A stretch of DNA of 36,985 nucleotides from Bacillota bacterium (GTDB lineage: Bacteria; Bacillota; Clostridia; Peptostreptococcales; Anaerovoracaceae): NCBI GenBank assembly GCA_017394515.1, contig JAFPXY010000055.1, forward strand, positions 1 through 36,985. The letters run 5' to 3'. A model generated the notes under the pieces. That model was not told the DNA's origin. It saw only the letters and a program-made list of their open reading frames with translations, and did no database searches. Of the stretch, positions 24,222 through 32,803 are shown in pieces. Each line of letters begins with the position of its first letter. Position 1 is the first letter of the stretch. A program made the translations under genes and the position numbers.

Positions 24222-25868
24222 ATGAAGATCAAGTTTTGCGGAGCGACCATAGGAGTAACGGGCTCATGCCATCTTCTTTCCACTGAAAGACACAAGGTCT
24301 TATTGGACTGCGGTCAGTTCCAGGGAAACAAGGAAATGGACGCTCTTAACTGGGAACCTTTTCCATTTGCGCCAGATTCTATTGAGGCGGTGGTACTTAG
24401 CCATGCCCACATAGATCACTGCGGCAGGATTCCTTTGCTGGTCAAAAGAGGCTTCAAGGGAGACATTTACTGCACCGACGCCACTGCAGATCTTCTTCAG
24501 GTAATGCTTCTTGACAGCGCGTACATTCATGAGAAGGACGCTGAATGGCAGTCCAAGAAGAACGCGCGTACAGGCAAGCCGCCTGTAGAACCGCTTTATA
24601 CGGTGGAGGATGCTGAAAGATCTCTTAAACTCGTAAAGCCGATACTTTACGATCAGCTGGTAGAACTTAACGACGAGATGAAGATCGTCTTCAACGACGC
24701 CGGACACATCCTCGGTTCTGCCATTACAGAGATCTGGGTAACTGAGAACGACCAGACATCCAAGATCGTATTCTCAGGAGACCTGGGTGTAACAAACAGA
24801 CCTATCTTAAGGGATCCGAAAAAGATCAAGAAGGCAGATTATCTGATCATGGAATCCACCTACGGCGGAAGACTTCATCCGGAGAACTCAACTTCCATCG
24901 ACAGGCTGATTCACATAATCCGCGACACGGTCAAGAGAAAGGGAAGCGTCATCATTCCTGCCTTCGCTGTAGGCAGGACTCAGGAGCTTATCTATGAGCT
25001 CAACATGTTCTATGAGCATCATCCCGAGTATCGTGATTTCCTGGAGGATCTCAACGTATATATCGACAGCCCCATGGCTACCACAGCTACTGAGGTGTTC
25101 AGAAAGAATGCGCAGGTCTTCGATGAGGAGACCAAGGAACTGATCCTTTCAGGAGATAATCCTCTGGACTTCAAGAATCTCATTTTCACCAGAAGCACTG
25201 CTGAATCCCAGGCCCTCAACATGAACAGGGTGCCTAAGATCATCATCAGCGCTTCAGGAATGTGCGAAGCCGGCCGTATCAGACACCATCTGAAGCATAA
25301 CCTCTGGGATCCTAAGAACAGCATCGTATTCGTAGGATATCAGGCTGAAGGAACCTTAGGAAGAGCTCTCATCGACGGAGTCAAGGAAGTCAAGCTTTTC
25401 GGCGAGACTGTCATAGTCGCCGCTGAGATCCACAATCTGGAAGGATTCTCCGGTCACGCTGACCAGAACGGACTTCTGGATTGGCTGGGAGGCTTCCAGA
25501 AGATTCCTAAACAGATCTTCCTGGTACACGGCGAAGAGCAGTCCAAGGTGGACTTTGCCAAGGCAGCACAGGAGAGGCTGGGACTTTCCACCACACCTGT
25601 ATTCTGCAATTCCGAATTCGAACTGGAGACAGGCGAACTTATAGCCAAGGATGAAGTCATCAAGGAAGTCATCGACGAGGAAGGCCTCACCAACTTGAGA
25701 ACCAAGATCGCCGACATCCAGAAGGGCGTTGACAACATCCTTAACCAGACGGATAACGCTCTGGCAAAGGATGATATTTCCGCGGACAAGCTGACCCAGA
25801 TCAACAATATTCTTCAGGAACTTGAAAAGGTATCACTCAACCTGGGTTCAACAGTAACGAAGGGATGA
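24222..25868 (+). CDS. Beta-CASP metallo-beta-lactamase-fold hydrolase (RNA-processing type)
   Basis: This 548-residue protein has an MBL fold with zinc motif HAHIDHCG (about 65-72), later metal ligands in NDAGHILGSA and SGDLGV, a beta-CASP domain (about 200-360, with DSPMATTATEVF and SASGMCEAGRI), and a C-terminal RMMBL segment containing GFSGHADQNGL. This is the architecture of CPSF73/Ysh1-like nucleases. About 70 residues at the C-terminus form an extra helical tail. It is probably a cytosolic RNA endo- or exonuclease, distinct from RNase J, which is arranged differently. It sits 14 nt after glpP and 4 nt before udk. Confidence 0.88.
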   Translation: MKIKFCGATIGVTGSCHLLSTERHKVLLDCGQFQGNKEMDALNWEPFPFAPDSIEAVVLSHAHIDHCGRIPLLVKRGFKGDIYCTDATADLLQVMLLDSAYIHEKDAEWQSKKNARTGKPPVEPLYTVEDAERSLKLVKPILYDQLVELNDEMKIVFNDAGHILGSAITEIWVTENDQTSKIVFSGDLGVTNRPILRDPKKIKKADYLIMESTYGGRLHPENSTSIDRLIHIIRDTVKRKGSVIIPAFAVGRTQELIYELNMFYEHHPEYRDFLEDLNVYIDSPMATTATEVFRKNAQVFDEETKELILSGDNPLDFKNLIFTRSTAESQALNMNRVPKIIISASGMCEAGRIRHHLKHNLWDPKNSIVFVGYQAEGTLGRALIDGVKEVKLFGETVIVAAEIHNLEGFSGHADQNGLLDWLGGFQKIPKQIFLVHGEEQSKVDFAKAAQERLGLSTTPVFCNSEFELETGELIAKDEVIKEVIDEEGLTNLRTKIADIQKGVDNILNQTDNALAKDDISADKLTQINNILQELEKVSLNLGSTVTKG

Positions 25869-25872
25869 TAAA

Positions 25873-26493
25873 ATGAAAGATACTATCATTATAGGTATTG
25901 CCGGTGGCACCGGCTGCGGCAAGAGCACCCTGATCAATAAGATCAAGGACGAGTTCAACGATGAGATCACCATCCTGAGCCATGATTTCTATTATAAGCA
26001 GCACAATGATATTCCCTTTGAAGAGCGTAAGAAGATCAATTACGACCATCCCAACGCCTTCGATACGGATATCATGATCCAGCATATCAAGGAACTGGCC
26101 GAGGGTCATACCATCGAGAGACCGGTATACGATTTCACCATCCACAACAGGATCGATGAAACCGTAACCGTTTATCCCGCCAAGGTCATCGTTGTGGAAG
26201 GCATTCTTATCTTTGAAAACGAAGAACTCAGAAACCTCTGCGACATCAAGGTGTTCATCGACACCGATGCCGACGTAAGGATCATCAGAAGGATCTTAAG
26301 AGACGTCCAGGAGAGGGGACGTATGCTTGACAACATCGTGGATCAGTATCTGACCACGGTCAAGCCCATGCACGAGATGTTCGTGGAACCTTCCAAAAAA
26401 TACGCTGATATCATAATTCCCGAGGGCGGATTCAATCAGGTCGCCCTTGAAATGCTCACCTGGAGAATACATGCTTTGCTGAGGAATTCATAG
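25873..26493 (+). CDS. udk: Uridine kinase
   Basis: This 206-residue P-loop kinase phosphorylates uridine and cytidine in pyrimidine salvage. Walker A is GIAGGTGCGKST; DHPNAFD, RPVYDFTIH (nucleoside-binding region) and RIIRRILRDVQERGR (lid) are all intact. Length is typical. It begins 4 nt after the beta-CASP gene and ends 1 nt before the transporter gene, so translation is probably coupled. Confidence 0.96.
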   Translation: MKDTIIIGIAGGTGCGKSTLINKIKDEFNDEITILSHDFYYKQHNDIPFEERKKINYDHPNAFDTDIMIQHIKELAEGHTIERPVYDFTIHNRIDETVTVYPAKVIVVEGILIFENEELRNLCDIKVFIDTDADVRIIRRILRDVQERGRMLDNIVDQYLTTVKPMHEMFVEPSKKYADIIIPEGGFNQVALEMLTWRIHALLRNS

Positions 26494-26494
26494 T

Positions 26495-27433
26495 ATGGAA
26501 AAAAGCAGCACCAAAGTCATTTCATATTTAATGTTCATCTTTGTGGCTCTGGTATGGGGTCTGTCTTTCCTTGTGACAAAGGAGGCGCTGTCTGCCCTGG
26601 AGACCACGGAAGTCCTGGCCGTAAGGTGGGGCATTTCCATGGTATTCTTCATAATTCTGGCAGTCACAAAGGTGATCAAAGTCGATTACAGCGGCAAAAA
26701 ATTAAAGGGCTTGCTCCTTTTGGTGCTCTGCCAGCCATGTACTTACTCCATTTTGGAGTGCACGGGAATAGATAGGACCACAGCCACCGAATCATCCATA
26801 ATGATCGCAGCAGTTCCCATCATCGTTGTTTTAGAGAACATGATCTTTCTTAAGCAGCTTCCCGGTAAGAAGGCCATCCTGGGAGTTCTCATAGGATTTA
26901 CGGGAGTAGTGCTTTGCATACTCCCCGGAGCTACGGATTCCACGAGTTCCCAGATCATCGGCTATCTCTGCCTTCTGGGCGCCATCACCGTGGGAGGCTT
27001 ATATAACATCGGGACCGGTATCCTTTCGGAGAGGTTCAGCATACTGGAGATTTCCTGTGCCATGGCTGTAGGCGGCGGCATATACTTCAATATAGTAAGT
27101 TTGGCTGTTGGAAACGGACTGCATCCCTATAAGGTGCTATTTTCAAGCGGTACCATAATAGGACAGTTACTGTTCCTGGGCCTGGGCTGCGGAGTGCTTT
27201 GTTATGCCATGTATAACTACAATCTCAGCAAGTTTCCTTCCACCATTGCGGCCTGCATCCAGACCAATTCCATCAACGTGGTGGGCGTGGTGGCCGGAAT
27301 ACTGATTCTCCACGAGCCCTGGGGATGGTACACTGTGATCGGTCTTATCCTCACCATTACGGGTATCGTGATCTGCGCTTTTGCCTCCGACAGCGAGAGC
27401 AAAAAACCATTGACAGAAAGCACCCAATTGTGA
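26495..27433 (+). CDS. EamA-family drug/metabolite transporter
   Basis: This 312-residue integral membrane protein has about ten hydrophobic helices in two EamA repeats. The first repeat starts FVALVWGLSFLVTKEAL; the second contains LGLGCGVLCYAMYNYNLSKF and a late glycine-rich ILHEPWGWYTVIGLILTITGI, typical of DMT exporters. The substrate is unknown. It is the last gene of the long tig run. Its 3' end overlaps the promoter and palindrome of the next gene. Confidence 0.9.
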   Translation: MEKSSTKVISYLMFIFVALVWGLSFLVTKEALSALETTEVLAVRWGISMVFFIILAVTKVIKVDYSGKKLKGLLLLVLCQPCTYSILECTGIDRTTATESSIMIAAVPIIVVLENMIFLKQLPGKKAILGVLIGFTGVVLCILPGATDSTSSQIIGYLCLLGAITVGGLYNIGTGILSERFSILEISCAMAVGGGIYFNIVSLAVGNGLHPYKVLFSSGTIIGQLLFLGLGCGVLCYAMYNYNLSKFPSTIAACIQTNSINVVGVVAGILILHEPWGWYTVIGLILTITGIVICAFASDSESKKPLTESTQL

Positions 27434-27455
27434 TTATAATATATATGCAATTGGG
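27410..27455 (+). promoter_or_regulatory. Consensus promoter with operator-like palindrome
   Basis: TTGACA (27410-27415) and TATAAT (27435-27440) are both perfect, but 19 bp apart. An 8-bp inverted repeat, CCCAATTG (27423-27430) and CAATTGGG (27448-27455), flanks the -10 box symmetrically. A dimer bound there would block RNA polymerase, so a repressor site is likely. The sequence overlaps the last codons of the upstream transporter gene. Confidence 0.65.
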
Positions 27456-27498
27456 GTAACAAAAGTTTGAACTCACCGTGAGAAAGTGAGGACAAACA

Positions 27499-27906
27499 AT
27501 GCTGGATTATCAATTCAAAAAAGAAAACACTTACGTGCTTCCCCAATCGGTCTATCGTCAGGCCCTTTACGCGGTAAAGGATCTGACAAGGCTGAAGAGG
27601 AAGCTTTTTTATCTGAGGGAAGAGGCCAGAAGCATCAAGAGTCTCGATCCTTCAGAGACCCTGGTCTCAGGAGGCACCGTCTCCGATCTTACGGGGAATA
27701 TAGCTACGGAGATCAACCTGACTGAGACAAGGATCGCGGCCATTGAAAAGGCTTTTTATAAGCTGCCGGAGAAATACAGGACGGGGGTGAGGGAGAAACT
27801 GGTGCACGACGTGCCTTATGACGAATCCGCTCACTGCATCAACACCTGGAAAAAATGGCAGCAGATACTCATCTATCACGTGGCTTGTGAACTAAATATC
27901 CTTTGA
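27499..27906 (+). CDS. Hypothetical protein (135 aa), phage-regulator-like
   Basis: This 135-residue soluble protein is not firmly recognised. The N-terminal half is helical and charged (LTRLKRKLFYLREEARSI). The C-terminal part, with IEKAFYKLPEKYRTGVREKL then HCINTWKKWQQILIYHVACEL, resembles the end of phage late regulators of the RinA/ArpU or sigma-like kind seen in Firmicutes. The ribosome site (GTGAGG) is weak. It is monocistronic, behind the operator-like promoter at 27410-27455, which may be an autoregulatory site. No other phage genes are nearby. Function is inference from weak similarity. Confidence 0.6.
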   Translation: MLDYQFKKENTYVLPQSVYRQALYAVKDLTRLKRKLFYLREEARSIKSLDPSETLVSGGTVSDLTGNIATEINLTETRIAAIEKAFYKLPEKYRTGVREKLVHDVPYDESAHCINTWKKWQQILIYHVACELNIL

Positions 27907-27967
27907 CATTGTATTGAAAAAAGTACAAAGAAATTTCAAAATTGGGCTGAAAGTAACGAATACATGT

Positions 27968-28041
27968 GATAATATGGTATTGTAAAAAGTTGAAAAAAGA
28001 CCGATGACGAATACGCAGGCTATGAGCTTGCGTATTTTTTT
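27968..28041 (+). terminator. Terminator with a possible short leader RNA before the pilus operon
   Basis: An 11-bp stem (28011-28021 with 28025-28035, loop ATG, one G-T pair) is followed by a T-run to 28041. It may end the 135-aa gene. A TGTGATAAT extended -10 box (27968-27973 for GATAAT) lies upstream, so a short RNA of about 60 nt could start there and end at this hairpin. In that case it would be an attenuator in the leader of the pilus operon. No known riboswitch was recognised. Confidence 0.75.
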
Positions 28042-28061
28042 ATCCAAGATCCGGAGGAGCC

Positions 28062-28922
28062 ATGGAAGTGATCTCAGTCAGAATAGATACAGGCGATAGG
28101 GAATTTGACCTAAGGCTGGGAAGGAGGCTCACTGAGCTATACGAAGGTTTCAGGATAAGCTTTGGAGAACCCGAAGATAATACCGAAGCTGATATCGTTA
28201 TAGATGAAAATATGGATGTGAGTTTGCTTCCCATTTCAAAGCTGCTTTCATATCTGTCGGACAAGTTTATGGAAACCACGGGAAAGACGTTCTACAGGCC
28301 TAAAAATGGCCTTAAAAAGCATTATTTCTTCAGTTCCCCACAGGGAGGAAGCGGATTATCTTCGGTGGCTTTTGTCTTTGCAAGGCATATTGCCATAAGG
28401 GAAGGAGAGAAAGTGCTCTACATAGATTGTGGGTGCGACGGGAGTTTTTTGAGCTTTGAAGGGAGCGAACCTTCCAGGTCACAGGATGAGCTTCTCTTTC
28501 TGATCAGAAGCGGACGGGAATATGTTTTGAATGACTTTATATCCATGGATCACTATGGCGTACAGGTGCTTGTCCTGAGAGAACTGGACAATAATATACT
28601 GAGCTCCATAGAGTTAAAGGCGGAAGCTGACTCCATAGTGATCAGCAGGAGGGAAGCCATGGAAGATAAGGATTTCAGATATTTTAGGGTTCTGAATGTA
28701 CGGGATTCCAGGATGACCGATGAGATGAGGCTGGAGGACGGTGAGTACATCAGCGTCATAAACCGCGAGTACGTGAACAGGGAGGATGGCAACCGCCTGC
28801 TCGTAGCTGATGATGGGCTTTCCTTCAAGAATCCCGATGGCAGGGTGAGAATATCCATGGACGGAGATTTCGCCTACGGCGTGGAGAAACTTTGGAGAAA
28901 GGTTAATGAGACCTATGGATAA
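28062..28922 (+). CDS. tadZ: TadZ/CpaE-like pilus protein with degenerate ATPase site
   Basis: This 286-residue SIMIBI (MinD/CpaE-like) protein opens the Tad pilus operon and is expected to position the pilus machine at the membrane. A poorly conserved N-terminal region (1-85) precedes the P-loop area SPQGGSGLSS (92-101). There the signature lysine and the Walker lysine of the deviant KGGxGKS motif are replaced by Gln94 and Leu99. VLYIDCGCDGS follows in the Walker A' position. Loss of both lysines suggests weak or no ATP hydrolysis, as reported for atypical TadZ proteins. GGAGG lies 5 nt before the ATG. Its end overlaps tadA by 17 nt. Confidence 0.8.
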   Translation: MEVISVRIDTGDREFDLRLGRRLTELYEGFRISFGEPEDNTEADIVIDENMDVSLLPISKLLSYLSDKFMETTGKTFYRPKNGLKKHYFFSSPQGGSGLSSVAFVFARHIAIREGEKVLYIDCGCDGSFLSFEGSEPSRSQDELLFLIRSGREYVLNDFISMDHYGVQVLVLRELDNNILSSIELKAEADSIVISRREAMEDKDFRYFRVLNVRDSRMTDEMRLEDGEYISVINREYVNREDGNRLLVADDGLSFKNPDGRVRISMDGDFAYGVEKLWRKVNETYG

Positions 28923-30144
28923 AGAAGAGATAAAGGAAAAGATCATAAGGGAGGTCAGGGAAGACCTTCTCTCAAGTGAAAATCTCAGAAAAGACCAAGT
29001 GGAAGAAATGATAATAACATACCTCTTCAGAAGTCCGGGATGTAATTCTTTGAGCCATATGGAAACAGAGCAGATGGTAAAAGAGATCTACTACAAGGTG
29101 AGAGGAAGGTATGGCATCCTGGATCCCCTCATTGAAGACAGGGATGTGAACGAGATCATGGTAAACGGCCCTGAGAATATATTTTACGAAAAGAATAACA
29201 GGCTAATGAGATATGACATGAAGTTCGATTCCATTGATGATCTGGAGGAGGTCATAAGGAAGATCGCAGGTCAGGTCCACAGGGAGATCAACGAGCTGAA
29301 TCCCATAGTGGACGCCAGGCTTCCGGACGGCTCCAGAGTTAACGGCGTATACAGAAACGTTGCCATAAACGGACCGATACTCACCATAAGAAAGTTCAGT
29401 TCGGATTACATAACCATGGAGGATCTCATAGGAAATGGCACACTGTCCCGTGAAGAGGCCAACTTCCTAGTGGCTCTGGTAGCCTGCGGCTATAACATCT
29501 TCATTTCGGGAGGTACCTCTTCAGGAAAGACGACTCTATTGAATGCCTTGTCCGATGCCATTCCCAAGAAAGAGAGGGTCATCGTAATAGAGGACTCCAT
29601 GGAGCTTAAACTGGAACACATTGAAAACATAGTTCACATGGAGTGCCGAAACGCCAACTCTCAGGGAAAGGGACTTGTAACCATGGCGGATCTCATAAAG
29701 ACCAGCCTGAGAATGAGGCCCGACAGGATAATCGTAGGAGAGGTCAGATCCGGCGAGGTGGTGGAGATGCTGCAAGCCATGAACACCGGCCATCCCGGAT
29801 CCATGTCCACGGGACACGGCAACTCCGTAACAGGCATGCTGAAGCGTCTGGAATCCATGTATCTTATGGCGGTCTCTCTTAACGTGGACGCCATCAGATC
29901 CCAGATAGCGGAAGGTATCGATATCATGATACACGTGGAGCGCGACAAAGATGGCAGGAGGCGGCTTTCCGAGATATATGAGCTTCTAGACTATGAAGAG
30001 GGGGATTTCATCATGAAGGATCTCCTGAGTTCAGGACAGGGGCTCACGGATCTTAAAAGAGCCAGACTCAAAGGAGGAAGATATGCTGAAATTCTCAGCT
30101 GCGGTATTTCTGGCAGGAATGATAACGGGCAAGATATACTTTGA
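28906..30144 (+). CDS. tadA: Tad pilus assembly ATPase (TadA/CpaF)
   Basis: This 412-residue secretion ATPase of the VirB11/GspE class powers Flp pilus extension. Walker A is GGTSSGKTT (202-210), the Asp box lies at EDSMELK, Walker B at DRIIVGEVRSGE (273-284) and the His box at TGHPGSMSTGH (294-304). The N-terminal domain contains DPLIEDRDVNEIMVNG, typical of CpaF. The start at 28906 overlaps tadZ; an ATG at 28915 is a possible alternative. Its last 62 nt overlap tadB. Confidence 0.95.
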   Translation: MRPMDKEEIKEKIIREVREDLLSSENLRKDQVEEMIITYLFRSPGCNSLSHMETEQMVKEIYYKVRGRYGILDPLIEDRDVNEIMVNGPENIFYEKNNRLMRYDMKFDSIDDLEEVIRKIAGQVHREINELNPIVDARLPDGSRVNGVYRNVAINGPILTIRKFSSDYITMEDLIGNGTLSREEANFLVALVACGYNIFISGGTSSGKTTLLNALSDAIPKKERVIVIEDSMELKLEHIENIVHMECRNANSQGKGLVTMADLIKTSLRMRPDRIIVGEVRSGEVVEMLQAMNTGHPGSMSTGHGNSVTGMLKRLESMYLMAVSLNVDAIRSQIAEGIDIMIHVERDKDGRRRLSEIYELLDYEEGDFIMKDLLSSGQGLTDLKRARLKGGRYAEILSCGISGRNDNGQDIL

Positions 30145-30787
30145 CAGCCTGGTTGCAGGCGTCATAATCAGCCTAGGATTGAGTTTTTTGTACCCAGAAT
30201 ATTTAAAGATGGAGGAGGAGAAGAGAAAGCGCACGCTGCTCCTTCAGTTCAAGGATCTGCTGTATTCCATATCAGCCTCCATGGCCCTTGGAAGGAACAT
30301 GAAGCAGGCCCTGGAGGAATCTCTGGTCTTCTGGCAAAATATTTACACCGAGGATGATATCATCGTCAGGGAGGTAAGGTCCATGCTAAAGGAGATGGAA
30401 GAGACCAACTCTAGGGACATCGACGTTCTTAGAGCCTTCGCCTTGAGATCCGGACTGCCGGACATAATGGACTTCGTAAACATCTACGAAGCGGCAAGGC
30501 AGACGGGAGGAAACATGCCAAGGGCCATATCCAGAGCAACGTCAGTCATCGGTGATAAGATATCCATGGAAAGGGAGCTGGATGTGGCCTTAAAGGAGAA
30601 GCACACGGAAGGAAGGATCGTAGGCCTGGCGCCCTTTATCATGACGGCAGCCATGAGGGCCTTTTCTCCCGGATACATGAGCCCTCTGTATGATAGTTTC
30701 ACCGGGGTGCTGGTGGCAGCCTGCTCCTTAGGCCTGTCGGTCGTAGCCATCGTTATGATAGAAAGGATCAACAAAATTGACTTTTGA
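30083..30787 (+). CDS. tadB: Tad pilus inner-membrane platform protein TadB
   Basis: This 234-residue protein of the type II secretion F-domain family starts with hydrophobic segments (about 4-40), then a cytosolic helical domain (LLQFKDLLYSISASMALGRNMKQAL, here positions about 53-77), and ends in two membrane helices (about 185-225). A strong AGGAGG (30071-30077) precedes the ATG although it lies inside tadA, so the 62-nt overlap is real. It is shorter than many TadB proteins because the N-terminal part is reduced. It forms the pilus platform with TadC. Confidence 0.88.
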   Translation: MLKFSAAVFLAGMITGKIYFDSLVAGVIISLGLSFLYPEYLKMEEEKRKRTLLLQFKDLLYSISASMALGRNMKQALEESLVFWQNIYTEDDIIVREVRSMLKEMEETNSRDIDVLRAFALRSGLPDIMDFVNIYEAARQTGGNMPRAISRATSVIGDKISMERELDVALKEKHTEGRIVGLAPFIMTAAMRAFSPGYMSPLYDSFTGVLVAACSLGLSVVAIVMIERINKIDF

Positions 30788-31295
30788 TCTTAAGTTTGAT
30801 TCTAAAACAAAACTGAAAAAGCAAAAACAAAGGCAGAGAGAGGATATAATACTTGATCTGCCTTCTTTTATAAATCAATTGCTGCTTCTCATGGATTCCG
30901 GTCTGGTGCTCAACGAAGCAATCAGGAGGGTAGCTTATGAGTACGGGAGGGTTCCTCGGGAGCAGCAAAGCTATTTCACAAGGGAAGTAGCGGGGATCCT
31001 GAGAAGGTGCGAGAAGTCCGGGGAGAACCTTATCAACGAGTTCTATGCTTTTGCGGGAAGATCGGATGTGAAGGAACTCATACGGACGGCGAATTTTTTG
31101 TACGAGAACAAGAATCGCGGGACAGAGATCTGGGACAGACTGTCAGACCTTTCGGAGGATCTCTGGGAGGAGAGAAAAAGGCTTTGCATGGAGAGGATCA
31201 AGGTCTCCGAGACAAAGATGAGCTTTCCTCTTGGGATAATGCTCATATCGCTGATACTCATGACGTCAGCCCCTGCACTTATGCAGATCAGATAA
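30777..31295 (+). CDS. tadC: Tad pilus platform protein TadC (short)
   Basis: This 172-residue F-domain protein pairs with TadB. After a basic N-terminus (KLKKQKQRQR) comes ILDLPSFINQLLLLMDSG, then RRCEKSGENLINEFYAFAGRSD and a C-terminal membrane helix (PLGIMLISLILMTSAPAL). Only one clear membrane helix remains, so it is a short TadC. The start is a TTG at 30777 with AAAGGA 7 nt upstream, overlapping tadB by 11 nt; no ATG is available nearby. Confidence 0.83.
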   Translation: MTFDLKFDSKTKLKKQKQRQREDIILDLPSFINQLLLLMDSGLVLNEAIRRVAYEYGRVPREQQSYFTREVAGILRRCEKSGENLINEFYAFAGRSDVKELIRTANFLYENKNRGTEIWDRLSDLSEDLWEERKRLCMERIKVSETKMSFPLGIMLISLILMTSAPALMQIR

Positions 31296-31310
31296 AAAAG
31301 GAGGTTATTT

Positions 31311-31460
31311 ATGAAGAGATTATTTAGTAAAAAAGGAATGGAAATGGTACAGGTGGCCATCCTGGTGGCCATAGCTGTGGCTTTGGGGCTCATCTTCAAG
31401 TCGCAGATCACGCATTTCGTCAATCATACTTTCTCGTCGCTGAACGGAGCAAAGTTCTGA
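31311..31460 (+). CDS. flp: Small Flp-like pilin
   Basis: This 49-residue protein is too short for usual ORF lists. A basic leader (MKRLFSKKG) ends in Gly9, a candidate prepilin peptidase site, followed by a hydrophobic helix (about 13-30) and a short polar end. This is the layout of type IVb Flp pilins. Position +5 is Gln instead of the usual Glu. An AAGGAGG site lies 7 nt before the ATG. It follows tadC in the pilus operon and is the best candidate for the major pilin. Confidence 0.75.
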   Translation: MKRLFSKKGMEMVQVAILVAIAVALGLIFKSQITHFVNHTFSSLNGAKF

Positions 31461-31461
31461 T

Positions 31462-31617
31462 ATGAAGATCGCGGAAGCAACTATCCTGATCCCCATGACC
31501 ATACTCATAATCGTGTCCATCATAGGGCTGATGATGAAGTTTTATGATGATCTGGGGATACAGATAGATAAGCATATTGACGACAGAAGGGAGATCTACA
31601 GTGAAGCTGTCTGGTAA
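31462..31617 (+). CDS. Tiny pilin-like membrane protein (51 aa)
   Basis: This 51-residue protein starts 1 nt after the Flp-like gene (TGATATG). It begins MKIAEATILIPM, with a hydrophobic helix at about 7-25 and a charged tail (FYDDLGIQIDKHIDDRREIY). Its N-terminus looks like a mature pilin or TadE segment with Glu at position 5 but without a leader peptide or processing glycine. The last 17 nt overlap the next gene. It is probably a minor pilin or assembly partner; inferred from context. Confidence 0.65.
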   Translation: MKIAEATILIPMTILIIVSIIGLMMKFYDDLGIQIDKHIDDRREIYSEAVW

Positions 31618-32803
31618 GAGAGGCTCATACACTGTGTTTCTGGTCATGTTCATGTCCGGGATGTTGGTGATGGCAGGTGCAGTCATCGATCACGCCCACG
31701 TGAAGGCCATAGATTCCTCCGCGGAAGATCTGGGGAGAGTCTGGGCTTTGAGCATCCTGGGGGAGTATGACCGGGTGCTGAGGGACAGATACGGACTCAT
31801 GGGATATTATGGTAATGAATATACGGTCGAGGATAAATTGGCCCGTTATGCCCGATACACCTATAAGAGCAAAAAATATATAAAGGTGGGCGGTATAAAC
31901 GCCGACCTTGAGAGACACAAACTGAGCGATCTGAATAATTTCAGAGACCAGATAAATCTTGCCATAGCTGGTTTGGCATTTCCCACACCCTTTGAAGAGG
32001 ACGACACAGGTCAGGAGGGCGAAGCTGACCCTGTAAACAGGAAGATCACCGCCAAATGGGTAATTAACGGCCTGCCGTCAAGACGTCATAAGGGAGATGC
32101 TTTTAAAGGCTTTTTATGCGGCAGTTTTCAGGAAACCATATATATCTTTCAGTTTTTTAAAGATCATGTGGACCAAAGAGATTTAGGGAAGACATATTTT
32201 ACCAATGAGATCGAGTACATCATCACAGGCAAACTGGATGATGAAAAGGCACGCAAGGCAGTATACTACGAGCTTCTGACGGAGAGAAACGCTCTGAACC
32301 TGGCTTATCTATACACCTGCGAAACAAAGAGGCAGGCGACCCTGGAGGCAGCTGAACTACTGACTCCGGGTCCGGAAGCTGTCATCACTCAGGCTCTCAT
32401 CATGGAGGCCTGGGCATTTCTTGAAGCCAGAAACGATGTGGCCATATTGTATGACGGAAAGGGAGTTCCGATGTTAAAAGAAGATGATAACTGGGCTCTG
32501 AGTCTGGATGCGGCCATAAACGAGGTATCTGAGGATGATCGGGAGTTAGACACCGAAGAAAAGAAGAAGTATGTCAAGCCCAAAAGCATCGAAGGAGAAG
32601 TATATGAAGACTACCTGAAGACCCTGCTTCTGGCTGTGCCGGAAAAGAAAAAACTCTTAAGGATCATGGATCTGATCCAGATCAATATGAAATATGCCTA
32701 CTGCGGTCATTTTTTGATGGATGATCATTATCAGGGAGTGGATTATGAGATCAAAGTCAACGGAAAAGATCATAAATTCAGCCTCAAATACGGCTGGAAA
32801 TAA
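31601..32803 (+). CDS. TadG-like pilus-associated membrane protein (DUF5702-like)
   Basis: This 400-residue protein has an N-terminal membrane helix after a basic stretch (KLSGKRGSYTVFLVMFMSGMLV) and a large extracytoplasmic domain containing HVKAIDSSAEDLGRVWALSI and LRDRYGLMGYYG. That pattern fits the DUF5702 proteins I know from clostridial Tad loci, which replace TadG. The GTG start at 31601 has AAGGGAG 7 nt upstream and is preferred over a TTG at 31577. It overlaps both neighbours, by 17 and 59 nt. It is probably a minor pilin or surface component; exact role unknown. Confidence 0.75.
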   Translation: MKLSGKRGSYTVFLVMFMSGMLVMAGAVIDHAHVKAIDSSAEDLGRVWALSILGEYDRVLRDRYGLMGYYGNEYTVEDKLARYARYTYKSKKYIKVGGINADLERHKLSDLNNFRDQINLAIAGLAFPTPFEEDDTGQEGEADPVNRKITAKWVINGLPSRRHKGDAFKGFLCGSFQETIYIFQFFKDHVDQRDLGKTYFTNEIEYIITGKLDDEKARKAVYYELLTERNALNLAYLYTCETKRQATLEAAELLTPGPEAVITQALIMEAWAFLEARNDVAILYDGKGVPMLKEDDNWALSLDAAINEVSEDDRELDTEEKKKYVKPKSIEGEVYEDYLKTLLLAVPEKKKLLRIMDLIQINMKYAYCGHFLMDDHYQGVDYEIKVNGKDHKFSLKYGWK

